A DNA stretch of 32,064 nucleotides from Phycisphaeraceae bacterium (lineage in GTDB: Bacteria; Planctomycetota; Phycisphaerae; Phycisphaerales; Phycisphaeraceae): NCBI GenBank assembly GCA_002716625.1, contig PBAS01000001.1, positions 1 through 32,064 on the forward strand, in the 5' to 3' direction. The translations under genes were made by a program, and so were the position numbers. The notes beneath the pieces were generated by a model. The model searched no databases, was not told the DNA's origin, and worked only from the letters and a program-made list of their open reading frames with translations. Below are positions 23,545 to 31,949 of the stretch, piece after piece (the stretch's first letter is position 1; each line of letters begins with the position of its first letter).

Positions 23545-23940
23545 TTATGAGATCGTGCAAAACGCACAGAAACTACCCGTAAAAACCATCTTCACGATGA
23601 ACCAGACCGCTGTTGTACCGATGAAAACTGCCAGGATGAGCAAGATGCGCCATGCAGCGGCGGCCATTGATTGGGTTGCGCCCCACCGAGCCAATATTAG
23701 CATGACGAAGGTGAGCAGGTATATAAAGATTGCCGGCAGGGCCACTGGTATGCCAACCCACGTTGACCATACGGACCAGCCTATATGGCTGCAGTCAATT
23801 GAAAATGGACTGCGGCAGCCCGTATAGGTGATGATGGTCAAAAAGAGTGCTGACAGAGTTGCAGTAAAAGCCAAAAGCAGCATTAGGGATACTGCGATGG
23901 CATGGGGTGGCTGATACCTTGTTGAAATTGATTGACTCAT
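23545..23940 (-). CDS. Vitamin K epoxide reductase (VKOR) family protein, truncated in its last helix by an in-frame TAA
   Basis: VKOR-family membrane proteins reoxidise periplasmic thioredoxin-like partners using quinone, replacing DsbB in many bacteria. This 131-residue product shows the loop cysteines Cys42 and Cys50 (TGCRSPFSIDC), the conserved Ser/Trp-rich stretch SVWSTWVGIPVALPAIFIYL, two further helices, and the active-site CAFC at 125-128 (FTGSFCAFCTIS). It stops three residues after the CxxC, in the middle of what is normally the fourth helix. Directly after the TAA the same frame reads ASTLILSFLIWFL, the expected remainder of that helix, and continues into the DsbA-like domain. So the gene is best read as the first half of a VKOR-DsbA fusion interrupted by one nonsense codon. 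Confidence 0.8.
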   Translation of the reverse strand: MSQSISTRYQPPHAIAVSLMLLLAFTATLSALFLTIITYTGCRSPFSIDCSHIGWSVWSTWVGIPVALPAIFIYLLTFVMLILARWGATQSMAAAAWRILLILAVFIGTTAVWFIVKMVFTGSFCAFCTIS

Positions 23941-24219
23941 AAGGCAACCGCTTGGACCACCATCATGACTGAGTTGTCAGTGTCCACGTGGGTAATCTAC
24001 CATCTTGTTTTTGAGGATTACTGTTTTCCGTATCAGTTATTTTACGTCAGTACTTAACGCGGAATCAATCCGCCACCTCATGGTGTATATGGAATTGGCT
24101 TTAAGCTACCTAATTCTCATTGCAGCCATCAGGCTGCGGGTTCTAATCGTCTTTTCCTTGGCGGGTAAGGGATTGCTAGCCGACTGATTTGACTCCAGTC
24201 TAGTCGTAATAAGGCTTGA
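23941..24219. other. Intergenic stretch upstream of VKOR
   Basis: No gene is recognised in these ~280 bases. There is one short perfect inverted repeat, GCAGCC/GGCTGC (24122-24127 with 24132-24137, four-base loop), followed on the + strand by a pyrimidine-rich stretch containing TTTT at some distance. It could be a weak terminator but does not have the canonical form. The VKOR promoter should lie here. Confidence 0.45.
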
Positions 24220-24591
24220 TGGGTTTCAGTGGTCGATAGTGTACTGTGGTATGACGAAAATTGGTTGGAGTTGGCGAAGATGGACCGGGATCGGTTTGTG
24301 TCGATCTCATCTGCCGAAGCACGCGAAGGTTTAGTTGTGACGCCAGCAATATTTCTGACGGGTCGTTATCTTCATATCAATGTCTGTGTCCAAAGTGGGG
24401 GCGGTGTTCGCGTTGGTCTTGCGGATGGGCAAGGTAAGGTTTTTGATGGATTTGGTCGTGAGCAATGCGAACCGATGGCAGGTAACTGTGTGTCATGTCA
24501 GGTTCAATGGCGGAACAAAATACGGATTCCAGATACCCAATTCATGGGAATTCATTTTTATTTGGAGAATGCGGATCTTTTTAGTTTTTGA
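24220..24591 (+). pseudogene. Orphan C-terminal fragment of a glycosidase-like protein
   Basis: About 120 codons read as the C-terminal beta domain often found at the end of planctomycete glycoside-hydrolase-like proteins: DRDRFVSISSAEAREGLVVT, then IFLTGRYLHINVCV, GVRVGLADGQGKVFDGF, VQWRNKIRIP and FYLENADLFSF, the typical ending. The catalytic N-terminal part is missing: the frame is closed by a TGA at 24217-24219, and no related sequence is visible in the other frames upstream. There is only a GTG at 24229 as possible start, with no signal peptide or ribosome binding site. I read it as the 3' remnant of a deleted gene. Family assignment is from memory of the pattern and should be tested. 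Confidence 0.6.
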
Positions 24592-24900
24592 TTTTTCGAT
24601 GAGGACTAATCCATGGTTGAAATCAACAGGTGGTTCTTTGGAAGAGAAATACATGAGTAAGATGCCTTTGGGCACTAAGCATGCCTGTTGCCATTAGCGT
24701 CGGCGGTCGTGTTGCTGGTGTCTGAACTGGTCACCAGCGTGATTATCAGGGCATCCGTGCTGAGCCTTGGATGCAGGCGTTGGTAATGGAATTTGGAATT
24801 TTTACGGATATACTTACCCCAATTGGGGAGTACGGTGGCCACGGAAGGGACTTGGTGTAAACGGGTTTTACTCCTACCCCAATCAATAAGGAAATAGTTG
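24592..24900. other. Intergenic region before the pseudopilin-like gene, with a 12-bp palindrome
   Basis: No gene is recognised. A perfect palindrome, CCCCAATTGGGG, lies at 24817-24828, flanked by TACT and AGTA, which extend the symmetry with a two-base bulge. A half copy (TACCCCAAT) follows at about 24874-24882. Both precede the ribosome binding site AAGGAAA of the next gene, so they may form an operator. Confidence 0.45.
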
Positions 24901-25800
24901 ATGTTGGATGGTTTGTATCCAAGACCGTTTCGGTTTCAGTCAACGTGCCGGCATTTGGTTCCAGGTTTTACATTAATAGAACTTCTTGTCGTGATCACGA
25001 TCATTGCACTATTGATTTCACTGCTGCTGCCGTCTCTTGAGAAGGCCAGGATTTCGGCCCGGACCCTCCAATGCCAGGCGTCGCTTCGTGAGTTGGGTGT
25101 GGCTACAACGGTTTATGCTGCGGACAAAAATGATCGCCTTCCGATTGCTTATCCCTTGGATGAAAAAGGCTGGGTTGAAAATAAGTCAGATCAACCCAAG
25201 CCTCAAAACTATGATTGGCTCCGTGAAATTGTTTTCGGTGTGATGGATTTCAAGAATAACAAGTCCCGAAAAGGTGCGTCGATGGGGCAGAAGACGGACT
25301 TTTGGTGTCCAGAAGAATCGAAGTTGCCCGGTACGTCAGTATGGGACTCGGCAGGGTTTATCTGGAGTCCGGCCAGTTCGCGAAATTATGGGATGAATGA
25401 TTTTGGTGCGGCAAATTCTCTCATGCCACATTTTCGCTATTACAGTGACTTCAAATATCCGGATACCACTTTCTTGTATACCGATACGTCGCCTTCCTAC
25501 CCTTATTCGACAGGTCGTCATGCTGGGTTGTATTACCCCTTGCATTTCGGTGGAAGGTATCACGAAGCTGTGAATTATGCTGACTATCGTCACGATGGCA
25601 GGGTCAATATGGCTTACATCGATGGTCACGCCGATATTCCACCTCACGAGCCTCACTCCAACTGGAATGAAACGGAGCCAGGGTTGCCTTGGGTGACCAC
25701 GAAAAACAAAGATCACATGTGGAGTCACATTGGCGGCAATGCACGCGGACCAGACAACTGGGATGGTGATGACTGGATTCCCGGTGCCCGCTGGCACTGA
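24901..25800 (+). CDS. Type II secretion-type pseudopilin-like protein with H-X9-DG motif
   Basis: The 299-residue protein has a leader of ~24 residues, then a prepilin-type site and helix, [21 protein letters not shown], with Glu at +5. The planctomycete-style continuation [20 protein letters not shown], with [11 protein letters not shown], follows. The C terminus has the H-X9-DG motif ([15 protein letters not shown]), characteristic of a large planctomycete/verrucomicrobial family whose members are numerous per genome and of uncertain function; most are thought to be exported and anchored like pseudopilins. ATG 24901 follows AAGGAAA; TTG 24898 is less likely. The gene is monocistronic in appearance, closed by a strong terminator. 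Confidence 0.93.
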   Translation: MLDGLYPRPFRFQSTCRHLVPGFTLIELLVVITIIALLISLLLPSLEKARISARTLQCQASLRELGVATTVYAADKNDRLPIAYPLDEKGWVENKSDQPKPQNYDWLREIVFGVMDFKNNKSRKGASMGQKTDFWCPEESKLPGTSVWDSAGFIWSPASSRNYGMNDFGAANSLMPHFRYYSDFKYPDTTFLYTDTSPSYPYSTGRHAGLYYPLHFGGRYHEAVNYADYRHDGRVNMAYIDGHADIPPHEPHSNWNETEPGLPWVTTKNKDHMWSHIGGNARGPDNWDGDDWIPGARWH

Positions 25801-25964
25801 TAGACACGTCGAGCAGAACCAACTTGGATGGCTCGGGTAGGATCCTGTCCAGACAATGTTGGTCGCCACTAAAAAAATCAACAGTGATCAACAGGCATCA
25901 GTGGATGGCCTCGCACCTTAACCCGGCTTGCATGGGTGATTTTGTGCCATCAGTAATCATTTTC

Positions 25965-26015
25965 AACGGCGTATTTTTGCGGCTGGAGTTCAAATATGTC
26001 CGCCGTTTTTTTTTT
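25965..26015 (+). terminator. Rho-independent terminator after the pseudopilin-like gene
   Basis: AACGGCG (25965-25971) pairs with CGCCGTT (26001-26007), and a run of ten T residues (26006-26015) follows at once. The loop is long (29 bases) but contains a further possible GCGG/CCGC pairing. The position 165 bases after the pseudopilin-like gene, and the T-run, make termination likely. Confidence 0.7.
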
Positions 26016-26126
26016 ATAAATGATTTTTTATAATAAATTTATATTAATTTATCTCCTGTGGTGGGCTTGGAGGTATGAAATTTGCTCATATAATTTAGAT
26101 CTATCAAAACAAACGGAGATCAAGCA
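26016..26126 (+). promoter_or_regulatory. AT-rich promoter region of the first PEP-CTERM gene
   Basis: The stretch after the terminator is strongly AT-rich and contains a perfect -10 hexamer TATAAT at 26089-26094, 33 bases before the start codon. A weak TTGGAG lies at 26067-26072, at 16-base spacing. A GGAG ribosome binding site precedes ATG 26127. The -35 box is poor, so an activator or extra AT-rich UP-like contacts may contribute. Confidence 0.5.
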
Positions 26127-27353
26127 ATGAAATTTAATCTTATAAATGTGAAACTGTCCGCCCTTCTGGTGGCTCTCGGGGGTTCGTGCGTCATGGCTGC
26201 TGCGCCAGTGGCGACGTTTGTCGATAATGAGCCGGGGATTCAGTATCTGTTTTCTGGTGATCCAGACACCACCGAATCAACAGATGGCGTTTTAGACTGT
26301 GCCCGTGACGCGCCGCGGGCGACGACCGGGGGTGAGAGTGGAAAAATGCACAATGATTTTCTGCTCTGCGATAACTGGGATTTTCAGCCCAAGGATTGGG
26401 GTAAGGCAAGCTTTCTGCAAGGTTCCTTTGTCCTGGGCGATTCACCTTTTTCCAATGATGGTGGTTGGTCATGTGAAGGTAATCAGGGTCCGGGAGGAAA
26501 CAATCCCTGCGTTAACTCTACCGTGCGTGCTCATGTCACTGCTAAACACGGCTCAGAAAACATCGGGATGGATACTTCCAAGGATTGGGTGTTTTCCTTC
26601 GACTTTACGATGTCGATCGCAGCTGGGGACACTTTTGGCAACGATAAGCTGCTGGGGGCCACCAAAGTCAATGACAGTGGAGACCTTCTGGCGATTAACG
26701 GCGCAGGGGCTAATGGTAGTTTTTTCGTTAATGGCGAACCTGGCCACTACTACATCGAAAGTGGCAGTGGTGATGAGGCCGCTTCCTATCGGAACATACC
26801 TATTCCCGTCCAGATGAATGAAGGTAAAGTCACCGTTCACTACAAGGCTGACAATCACAAGATGGACTTGTGGTTTAACGATGAACTTGTGGTCGCAGAT
26901 TTTGAATCTAAGTCCGGAGATGAACCCGAGGACTATGCGATTGCACGCATTCAGACCGGTGGTGGCGGTATCTCCTTTGAGAATTCAATTTACGACAATG
27001 TTTTCATTGGTGTCCTGGGTGACGGAGGTGCGGCGTGTGGGCCACAGGGACCGGGAGCATCGGCACCCGGCGATTTCAACTGCGATGGTATTGTCGACGT
27101 GGCTGACTTGGGCATTGTCGGTGCCAACTTCAATAATAATAATGATGTCACTTATATCGAAGGTGACGCCAATATGGACAACGTGGTGGATGTGGCTGAC
27201 CTTGGAGTCGTGGGTGCCAACTGGAGCGCTGCTCAAAGTGGTGCCTTATCTCATGCATTGCAGTCCTCTGGTTTGGTGGGGCGGGTACCCGAACCGGCGA
27301 CCTTTGCGCTGTTGGCCGTTGGCTTGGGATTTCTAGCTGGACGTCGACGGTAA
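26127..27353 (+). CDS. Secreted dockerin-like / PEP-CTERM protein (paralogue 1)
   Basis: The 408-residue protein has a signal peptide (residues 1-25, cut near VMAAAP). A unique ~275-residue domain follows (about 26-300), rich in Gly, Asp and Trp with conserved cysteines (LDCARDAPRA, FLLCDNWDF, WSCEGN, NNPCVN). Its second half (FSFDFTMSIAAGDTFGNDKL ... VHYKADNHKMDLWFNDELVV) looks like a concanavalin-A/LamG-type beta sandwich. Residues 315-367 hold two dockerin-like calcium loops (DFNCDGIVDVADLGIVGANF and DANMDNVVDVADLGVVGANW). The end, VPEPATFALLAVGLGFLAGRRR as two joined parts (387-408), is a classic PEP-CTERM sorting signal for exosortase. The exosortase itself is not in the window. The ligand or function of the unique domain is unknown. 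Confidence 0.9.
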   Translation: MKFNLINVKLSALLVALGGSCVMAAAPVATFVDNEPGIQYLFSGDPDTTESTDGVLDCARDAPRATTGGESGKMHNDFLLCDNWDFQPKDWGKASFLQGSFVLGDSPFSNDGGWSCEGNQGPGGNNPCVNSTVRAHVTAKHGSENIGMDTSKDWVFSFDFTMSIAAGDTFGNDKLLGATKVNDSGDLLAINGAGANGSFFVNGEPGHYYIESGSGDEAASYRNIPIPVQMNEGKVTVHYKADNHKMDLWFNDELVVADFESKSGDEPEDYAIARIQTGGGGISFENSIYDNVFIGVLGDGGAACGPQGPGASAPGDFNCDGIVDVADLGIVGANFNNNNDVTYIEGDANMDNVVDVADLGVVGANWSAAQSGALSHALQSSGLVGRVPEPATFALLAVGLGFLAGRRR

Positions 27354-27590
27354 GCAGGTTTCAAAGTGGTTGATCTGTACTGGTTAGGAGATCCATGTGA
27401 ATTATTTGGGTGGATCGGATTTGGATTGCATAATAACAGGGCACAGTATGCCGAAATAGTGTGGGATTCTTATATTAAATTTTATGGTTTAATGCCGCGC
27501 CTTGGCGCCTGATCAGTGTGCTTGGACTACACGGTTAGTGCAGGTCAGGCGTTGGCTATCGGTTTATCCGTTCCATCCAAGAGAGCAGCA
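27354..27590 (+). other. Intergenic region between the two PEP-CTERM paralogues
   Basis: No gene and no clear terminator are seen. An AT-rich patch around 27470-27490 (TATATTAAATTTTA) may carry the -10 region of the second paralogue. An in-frame GTG at 27516 would extend that protein by 25 residues, but the signal peptide argues for ATG 27591. Confidence 0.4.
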
Positions 27591-28883
27591 ATGGTTAATA
27601 GAGGTTCTGTTACGCAGTTGGGCTTCTTATGTGCATTGACATGCGTTGGAGGTCAATCTTTACGGGCAGCTCCACCGGTGCCGGTATTCAGCGACACGGG
27701 ACCTGGGCTGAAATTATTGTTTTCCGGTGATCCAGATACGACGGAATCATCGATGCATGATCCTGGTGATGTGGCACCCAGTCTTGACTGTGCCCGTTAT
27801 GCGCCTCGAGCAGGATCAGGTGGTGAGGGCGGTAAGTTACATAATGATTTCCTTTATTGTGATAACTGGGATTTTGGTACTGAAAATTGGGGACAGACGG
27901 GGTTCCTTCAAGGTGCTTTTATGCTTGGTCACTCGCCATATTCCTCTGACGGTGCTTGGGTGTGTGACGGCAATACGGGACCTGGTGGGAATAACCCGTG
28001 CGTGAATGCAACAATTCGCGCGGTACCCACATTCAAGAACCAGCCTGCGCCAGGGATTCTGGAAGGTGTTCCGATGCGGACAGATGTTGATTGGGTCGTG
28101 TCTGTTGATTTTAAGGTCGACAATGTGCCTGGTGATACGTTTGGTGGCGATAAGTTGTTTTCTCTCGGAACCCTGACAGATGGTCCGGAAACCGATGATT
28201 TCTTTCTGGTCACCGGTGCGAATAATGATCACCTCGGCGCCCAGTCCAGTCATGACCATAGGGAAGCCTCTTCCTATCTGAACGGAGAATCGAATCGGTA
28301 CAAGCTTATGCATGGGCCGGTGGTCAATGGGATGCATACGGAAACCGTCATTCCCGGGCAAATTTTCGAAGGAAAGATGACATTGCATTACAAGGCCTCT
28401 AACCAGCGGCTTGATTTTTGGATTGACCAGACCATGATTCTTGCGGATTTTGAAGGTGCTTCAGGTTTTTATGATTTAAACAGCCTGCAGCTTGGTGGTG
28501 GTGGGATATCATTTGAAAACGTTTTATTCGACAACATCATGCTGGGTGTAGTGGGTGATACAGGAGCATGTGGTGCGCAGGGGCCGGATACATCAATGCC
28601 CGGCGATTTCAACTGCGATGGTGTTGTGGATGTGGCGGACCTTGGAATTGTTGGTGCCAATTTCAATGTAACGCAAGTGACCTATATTGATGGCGACGCG
28701 AATCTGGACGGGCGTGTGGATGTGGCGGACCTTGGTGTTGTCGGCGCCAACTGGAGCGCTGCGCAGGGCGGCTCTTTGCCCCATGCCCTGCAATCGGCTG
28801 GTTTGGCAGGCTTGGTCCCTGAGCCGGCAACCCTCACTGTGCTGGCCCTAGCCTTGGTCTGCCTTGGTAAACGACGTTGCTAG
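27591..28883 (+). CDS. Secreted dockerin-like / PEP-CTERM protein (paralogue 2)
   Basis: The 430-residue protein is a clear paralogue of the preceding gene. Shared stretches are LLFSGDPDTTES, LDCARYAPRA, GGKLHNDFLYCDNWDF, GPGGNNPCVN, GDTFGGDKLF, LHYKASNQRLDFW and GGGGISFEN. It starts with a signal peptide (residues 1-27, cut near LRAAPP) and contains an insertion around 145-165 and a longer central part (200-255) relative to its neighbour. The dockerin-like pair is at 337-388 (DFNCDGVVDVADLGIVGANF; DANLDGRVDVADLGVVGANW). The PEP-CTERM tail (VPEPATLTVLALALVCLGKR) ends at residue 430. ATG 27591 is preceded by a purine-rich AAGAGAG stretch. The pair probably arose by tandem duplication. The function is unknown. 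Confidence 0.9.
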   Translation: MVNRGSVTQLGFLCALTCVGGQSLRAAPPVPVFSDTGPGLKLLFSGDPDTTESSMHDPGDVAPSLDCARYAPRAGSGGEGGKLHNDFLYCDNWDFGTENWGQTGFLQGAFMLGHSPYSSDGAWVCDGNTGPGGNNPCVNATIRAVPTFKNQPAPGILEGVPMRTDVDWVVSVDFKVDNVPGDTFGGDKLFSLGTLTDGPETDDFFLVTGANNDHLGAQSSHDHREASSYLNGESNRYKLMHGPVVNGMHTETVIPGQIFEGKMTLHYKASNQRLDFWIDQTMILADFEGASGFYDLNSLQLGGGGISFENVLFDNIMLGVVGDTGACGAQGPDTSMPGDFNCDGVVDVADLGIVGANFNVTQVTYIDGDANLDGRVDVADLGVVGANWSAAQGGSLPHALQSAGLAGLVPEPATLTVLALALVCLGKRRC

Positions 28884-28939
28884 GCTAAAGATTTGCCGTT
28901 ATTTGTGTAGCCTTTTGGGGCAAGCGTCAATGACTTGCC
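28882..28939. terminator. Two inverted repeats in the convergent gap
   Basis: AGGCTA (28882-28887) and TAGCCT (28908-28913) can pair, and TTTT follows (28913-28916), which would give a weak terminator for the + strand gene. GGCAAG (28919-28924) with CTTGCC (28934-28939) forms a second stem just before the stop of the oxidoreductase gene. Neither has a long T-run, so termination strength is uncertain. Confidence 0.4.
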
Positions 28940-28940
28940 G

Positions 28941-30707
28941 CTATGGGGTCCGGTTCTTGTGAAGCAGTTCCAGCAGTTCACCTCGTGTGGTGACGCCTGG
29001 TTGATATCCATGTGGCAAATTGATGCCTGCCCGGTTGACCCAGTCGGTGGCAACTGGTGGGTCGATAACATCATGTAAACACGCTGCCCATTGATCGTCA
29101 CCGAGGATACCACGCAAGGCCATTTGTGTTAATGCCCAGTAGTGATCATCGCCGGGTTGAGCGTCCTTGAAATAGATAAGTACCGCGCCTTGAAGAACAA
29201 GTTGATGCTGCAGGTCAGCAATCGGCACATTTCGGGGTTTTATCGACTGTTCGACAGCCAGGCAGGCAGCGATTCCCGCGGCTTGTCCCAGTGCCATCCA
29301 GCACGGTTCCATGCGAAGAGTGCTAAAGCCAATGTGTGTTCCAGATACGGGTACAGGTGTGAGCAGCCCCTCGATCCCCTTGGGCATGATGACCCCATAG
29401 GGGACGGTATAGGGGCGTGAAGATAGTTTGAAGAATCCGTCGAGGCAGGGCCTTCCTTTTTCCCGTTTGAGAACGGCGTGGGAGTCGAGTTGATAGTGGC
29501 AGGCGGTAATGCTGTCAGCGTGAATCGGTGGTCGACCACCATCTTTGGTTGGCAGGGCATCGTGCGCTGTAAACAGATGATCGCCGTCAATCCTTCTACC
29601 CTCGCGGACATAGACCTGTCGGGGAAAATGTTCGTTGTCGATGTATTGGTCTTTGGCCAAACCCCACTTTTGACATTGCTGTCGAAATGAGTGCGGTAAT
29701 GCAGCATCATTTTGTGCGAACCAGATCAGTCCCAGCGTATAGTCACGCAAGCGTTGGGCAAACTGATCGCGCCAAGCCCAACTCGCCGTTGGCCAAGGCC
29801 AGTTCTCTTCGGCCAGATCGGTGGAAATGAGGCTGGCATGTTGATTGTTTGCATCGAACAGGTCATTGGGCAAGGGAACTAAATTCACCAGGCGACCAAT
29901 TCCGTCCGTCTCCCGTTCGGTGGTAAAGCCCGGTGTCTGATAGGTCGTTCGGTTTGCCTGTAGATCATCGACAAGTGATATGAATTCATTGCGGTCGTAA
30001 ATTTTCGGCTTGGTAATGGGTATCCGCTGTTCAGGGTTACACGTCAAGGGCAACCGATAGTTATAAGCTTGAATTGCATTATCACCGTGGCCCGTGGAGT
30101 GTGGAGCAAGTGGTCCATTCCAATATTGGTATGTCTTGCCGGCCATGGGTTCATCAAAAGCGGTGGAATCTTCCCGGCCCAGGTAATACGAAACACCGCT
30201 GGCGGCGGCAAGGTCACCCTCATAGGTGCCGTCAATGAAGACCTTGGCCTGATAATGCTCCTCCGCATCGGTGTCGAGATCGGTCAAGGTGATCTGGGTG
30301 AGGCAGCCTTCGTGCAGGCATACATTTGATGGATTGGCATCAAATTGTCGTCGGCAACGTACAGTCAGCAGATCACCATATTCCAACAGCCACTGCTCGA
30401 ATACAGTCTGAGCCACGGAGGGTTCAAAGCGATAGCCTTCAGCGCATGCATCCACCTGGGGTGAATGCTCGCCGTATGTCTGTGAATAGTGTCGCTTGAC
30501 CCGGCTGACAAACTCGAGAAATAGACCACCCGTTGCGCCTCGTGTTTGGATATCAGTGGCTCCCAATCCATTGGTTGGTAGGCCGCCAATAAATTGATTA
30601 CGCTCTAAAATGACTGCAGTATGTCCACGTCGTGCTGCCGCAATGGCTGCCATGAGTCCGCCGGGTGTGCCGCCAACGATAACAATTTCAAACGTTTGGC
30701 TGGCCAT
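28941..30707 (-). CDS. FAD-dependent oxidoreductase (FAD_oxidored family)
   Basis: The 588-residue protein starts with a Rossmann FAD site, FEIVIVGGTPGGLMAAIAAA (GGTPGG at residues 12-17), followed by HTAVILERNQFIGGLPTNGLG, the pattern of the FAD_oxidored/FAD-binding family abundant in planctomycetes. Further family-like landmarks are VFIDGTYEGDLAAASGVSYY near the middle, PYGVIMPKGIEGLLTPVPVS and RMEPCWMALGQAAGIAACLA near the second FAD contact. No signal peptide is visible; the N terminus is cytoplasmic in type. These enzymes often sit in glycan or polyol utilisation clusters, but their substrates are mostly unknown. It is divergent from the sialidase-like genes, with a ~150-base shared upstream region. 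Confidence 0.88.
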   Translation of the reverse strand: MASQTFEIVIVGGTPGGLMAAIAAARRGHTAVILERNQFIGGLPTNGLGATDIQTRGATGGLFLEFVSRVKRHYSQTYGEHSPQVDACAEGYRFEPSVAQTVFEQWLLEYGDLLTVRCRRQFDANPSNVCLHEGCLTQITLTDLDTDAEEHYQAKVFIDGTYEGDLAAASGVSYYLGREDSTAFDEPMAGKTYQYWNGPLAPHSTGHGDNAIQAYNYRLPLTCNPEQRIPITKPKIYDRNEFISLVDDLQANRTTYQTPGFTTERETDGIGRLVNLVPLPNDLFDANNQHASLISTDLAEENWPWPTASWAWRDQFAQRLRDYTLGLIWFAQNDAALPHSFRQQCQKWGLAKDQYIDNEHFPRQVYVREGRRIDGDHLFTAHDALPTKDGGRPPIHADSITACHYQLDSHAVLKREKGRPCLDGFFKLSSRPYTVPYGVIMPKGIEGLLTPVPVSGTHIGFSTLRMEPCWMALGQAAGIAACLAVEQSIKPRNVPIADLQHQLVLQGAVLIYFKDAQPGDDHYWALTQMALRGILGDDQWAACLHDVIDPPVATDWVNRAGINLPHGYQPGVTTRGELLELLHKNRTP

Positions 30708-30856
30708 GGCGTACAGATGTCCTTGGGGCAGGTTAGTTCAAACCTGGTGCTCACGGATCAGGAATCGTTATTCTATCGACAGTACCCGCGAATATGGGTT
30801 GGTGGGAGTTGGAATAGACTCTTTTTAGGGGCCTGCTTTCTGGTATCTTACCGTAC

Positions 30857-31927
30857 ATGGCTTTGCCTCAGGTTGAAATTATCTGCACCGGTCGCTTGGA
30901 TGATCGGGATTCATCATTTCCCCAAGCCATTCAGTTGGAAAATGGTGATCTGCTTTGCTCGTTTAGTGTCGGTGGGGGGCCTTGGACGACCGGTGGCTCT
31001 GATCTGGCGCGTTCAACAGATGGTGGCTTGAACTGGATTTGGCAACGGACACTGCTGCCCAAGTGTGAAGAAACAGGGGCAACCAATCACCTCAAGCTCT
31101 CTATTGCTGCAGACAAGAAAACGCTCTACGCATACGGCTGTCGCCAGCGGCGCCAGCCGGGGCAACGCTTTGGGGAGTTCTTTACGGAACCAATCTTCTG
31201 TCAGTCGACTGACCAGGGGCTGACATGGTCGGATCCCAGCGTCATCCCTATACAACGTGAAGGCAACTTTGAGATATCACATGGCATCCTTCCGTTGAGG
31301 ATGAATCGGCTCCTGGCGCCCGCCGCGACACTTCTGTCATGTGACAGACTGGGAGAAAAGGTGCTAGTGGGTATTTCTGACGATGGTGGGAAATCATGGC
31401 CGAATCAAGCCGTGGTGTTTCATGATCCCGATGAGCGGTTGGGTTTTTTTGAACACAAGTTGGCCGAGGTGAGTTCAGATCTCCTCGTAGCTGTTTGTTG
31501 GACAGTTACGCTCACGGGTGTTTCAGATCAGGAAAATCATTTCTCTTTTTCAAGGGATGGCGGTATTACGTGGACACCCCCAAGGTCAACGGGCATGATG
31601 GGGCAAACCATGACCCCAATTCCGCTGCCGGGGGGCAACCGTCTTCTTGTCCTATACAACCGGCGGTATGGACAGCAGGGCATCGTGATGTCGTTGGTGA
31701 CATTTGCCGAGGATTCTTGGCAGGTGCAATATGAGGGCTTGCTCTATGATGCACTGAATACACGCCAACGTGACGATGCGGTGGATGGCAAGGAAGAGCT
31801 GAATACTTTTGAGTTTGGCTTCCCAACGGCTATCCGATTGGACAGTGGTGAATTTCTGGCAACCTACTGGGCCAAACAGGGCCAGCGGTTTGGAATCAAC
31901 TGGGCCCGGTTGCGAGTCGATTGGTAG
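30857..31927 (+). CDS. Sialidase-like (BNR/Asp-box) protein
   Basis: The 356-residue protein has four Asp-box repeats (S-x-D-x-G-x-x-W): STDGGLNW at 53-60, STDQGLTW at 117-124, SDDGGKSW at 174-181 and SRDGGITW at 232-239, spaced as in a six-bladed sialidase propeller. The N-terminal SSFPQAIQLENGDLLCSFS and the C-terminal GFPTAIRLDSGEFLATYW are typical of planctomycete exo-sialidase-like proteins. There is no signal peptide, so it is probably cytoplasmic or exported by another route. True sialidase activity is not shown; an arginine triad cannot be assigned by eye, and other glycosidase or lyase activities use the same fold. It is followed after 22 bases by a related gene. Confidence 0.87.
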   Translation: MALPQVEIICTGRLDDRDSSFPQAIQLENGDLLCSFSVGGGPWTTGGSDLARSTDGGLNWIWQRTLLPKCEETGATNHLKLSIAADKKTLYAYGCRQRRQPGQRFGEFFTEPIFCQSTDQGLTWSDPSVIPIQREGNFEISHGILPLRMNRLLAPAATLLSCDRLGEKVLVGISDDGGKSWPNQAVVFHDPDERLGFFEHKLAEVSSDLLVAVCWTVTLTGVSDQENHFSFSRDGGITWTPPRSTGMMGQTMTPIPLPGGNRLLVLYNRRYGQQGIVMSLVTFAEDSWQVQYEGLLYDALNTRQRDDAVDGKEELNTFEFGFPTAIRLDSGEFLATYWAKQGQRFGINWARLRVDW

Positions 31928-31949
31928 CAGAAATAATTCGAGGTTTAAC

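Noticed and set aside
26299-26817. 172-codon + frame inside PEP-CTERM paralogue 1
   Set aside because: It is an alternative frame of a gene with signal peptide, dockerin-like repeats and sorting tail. No start signal or motif of its own.
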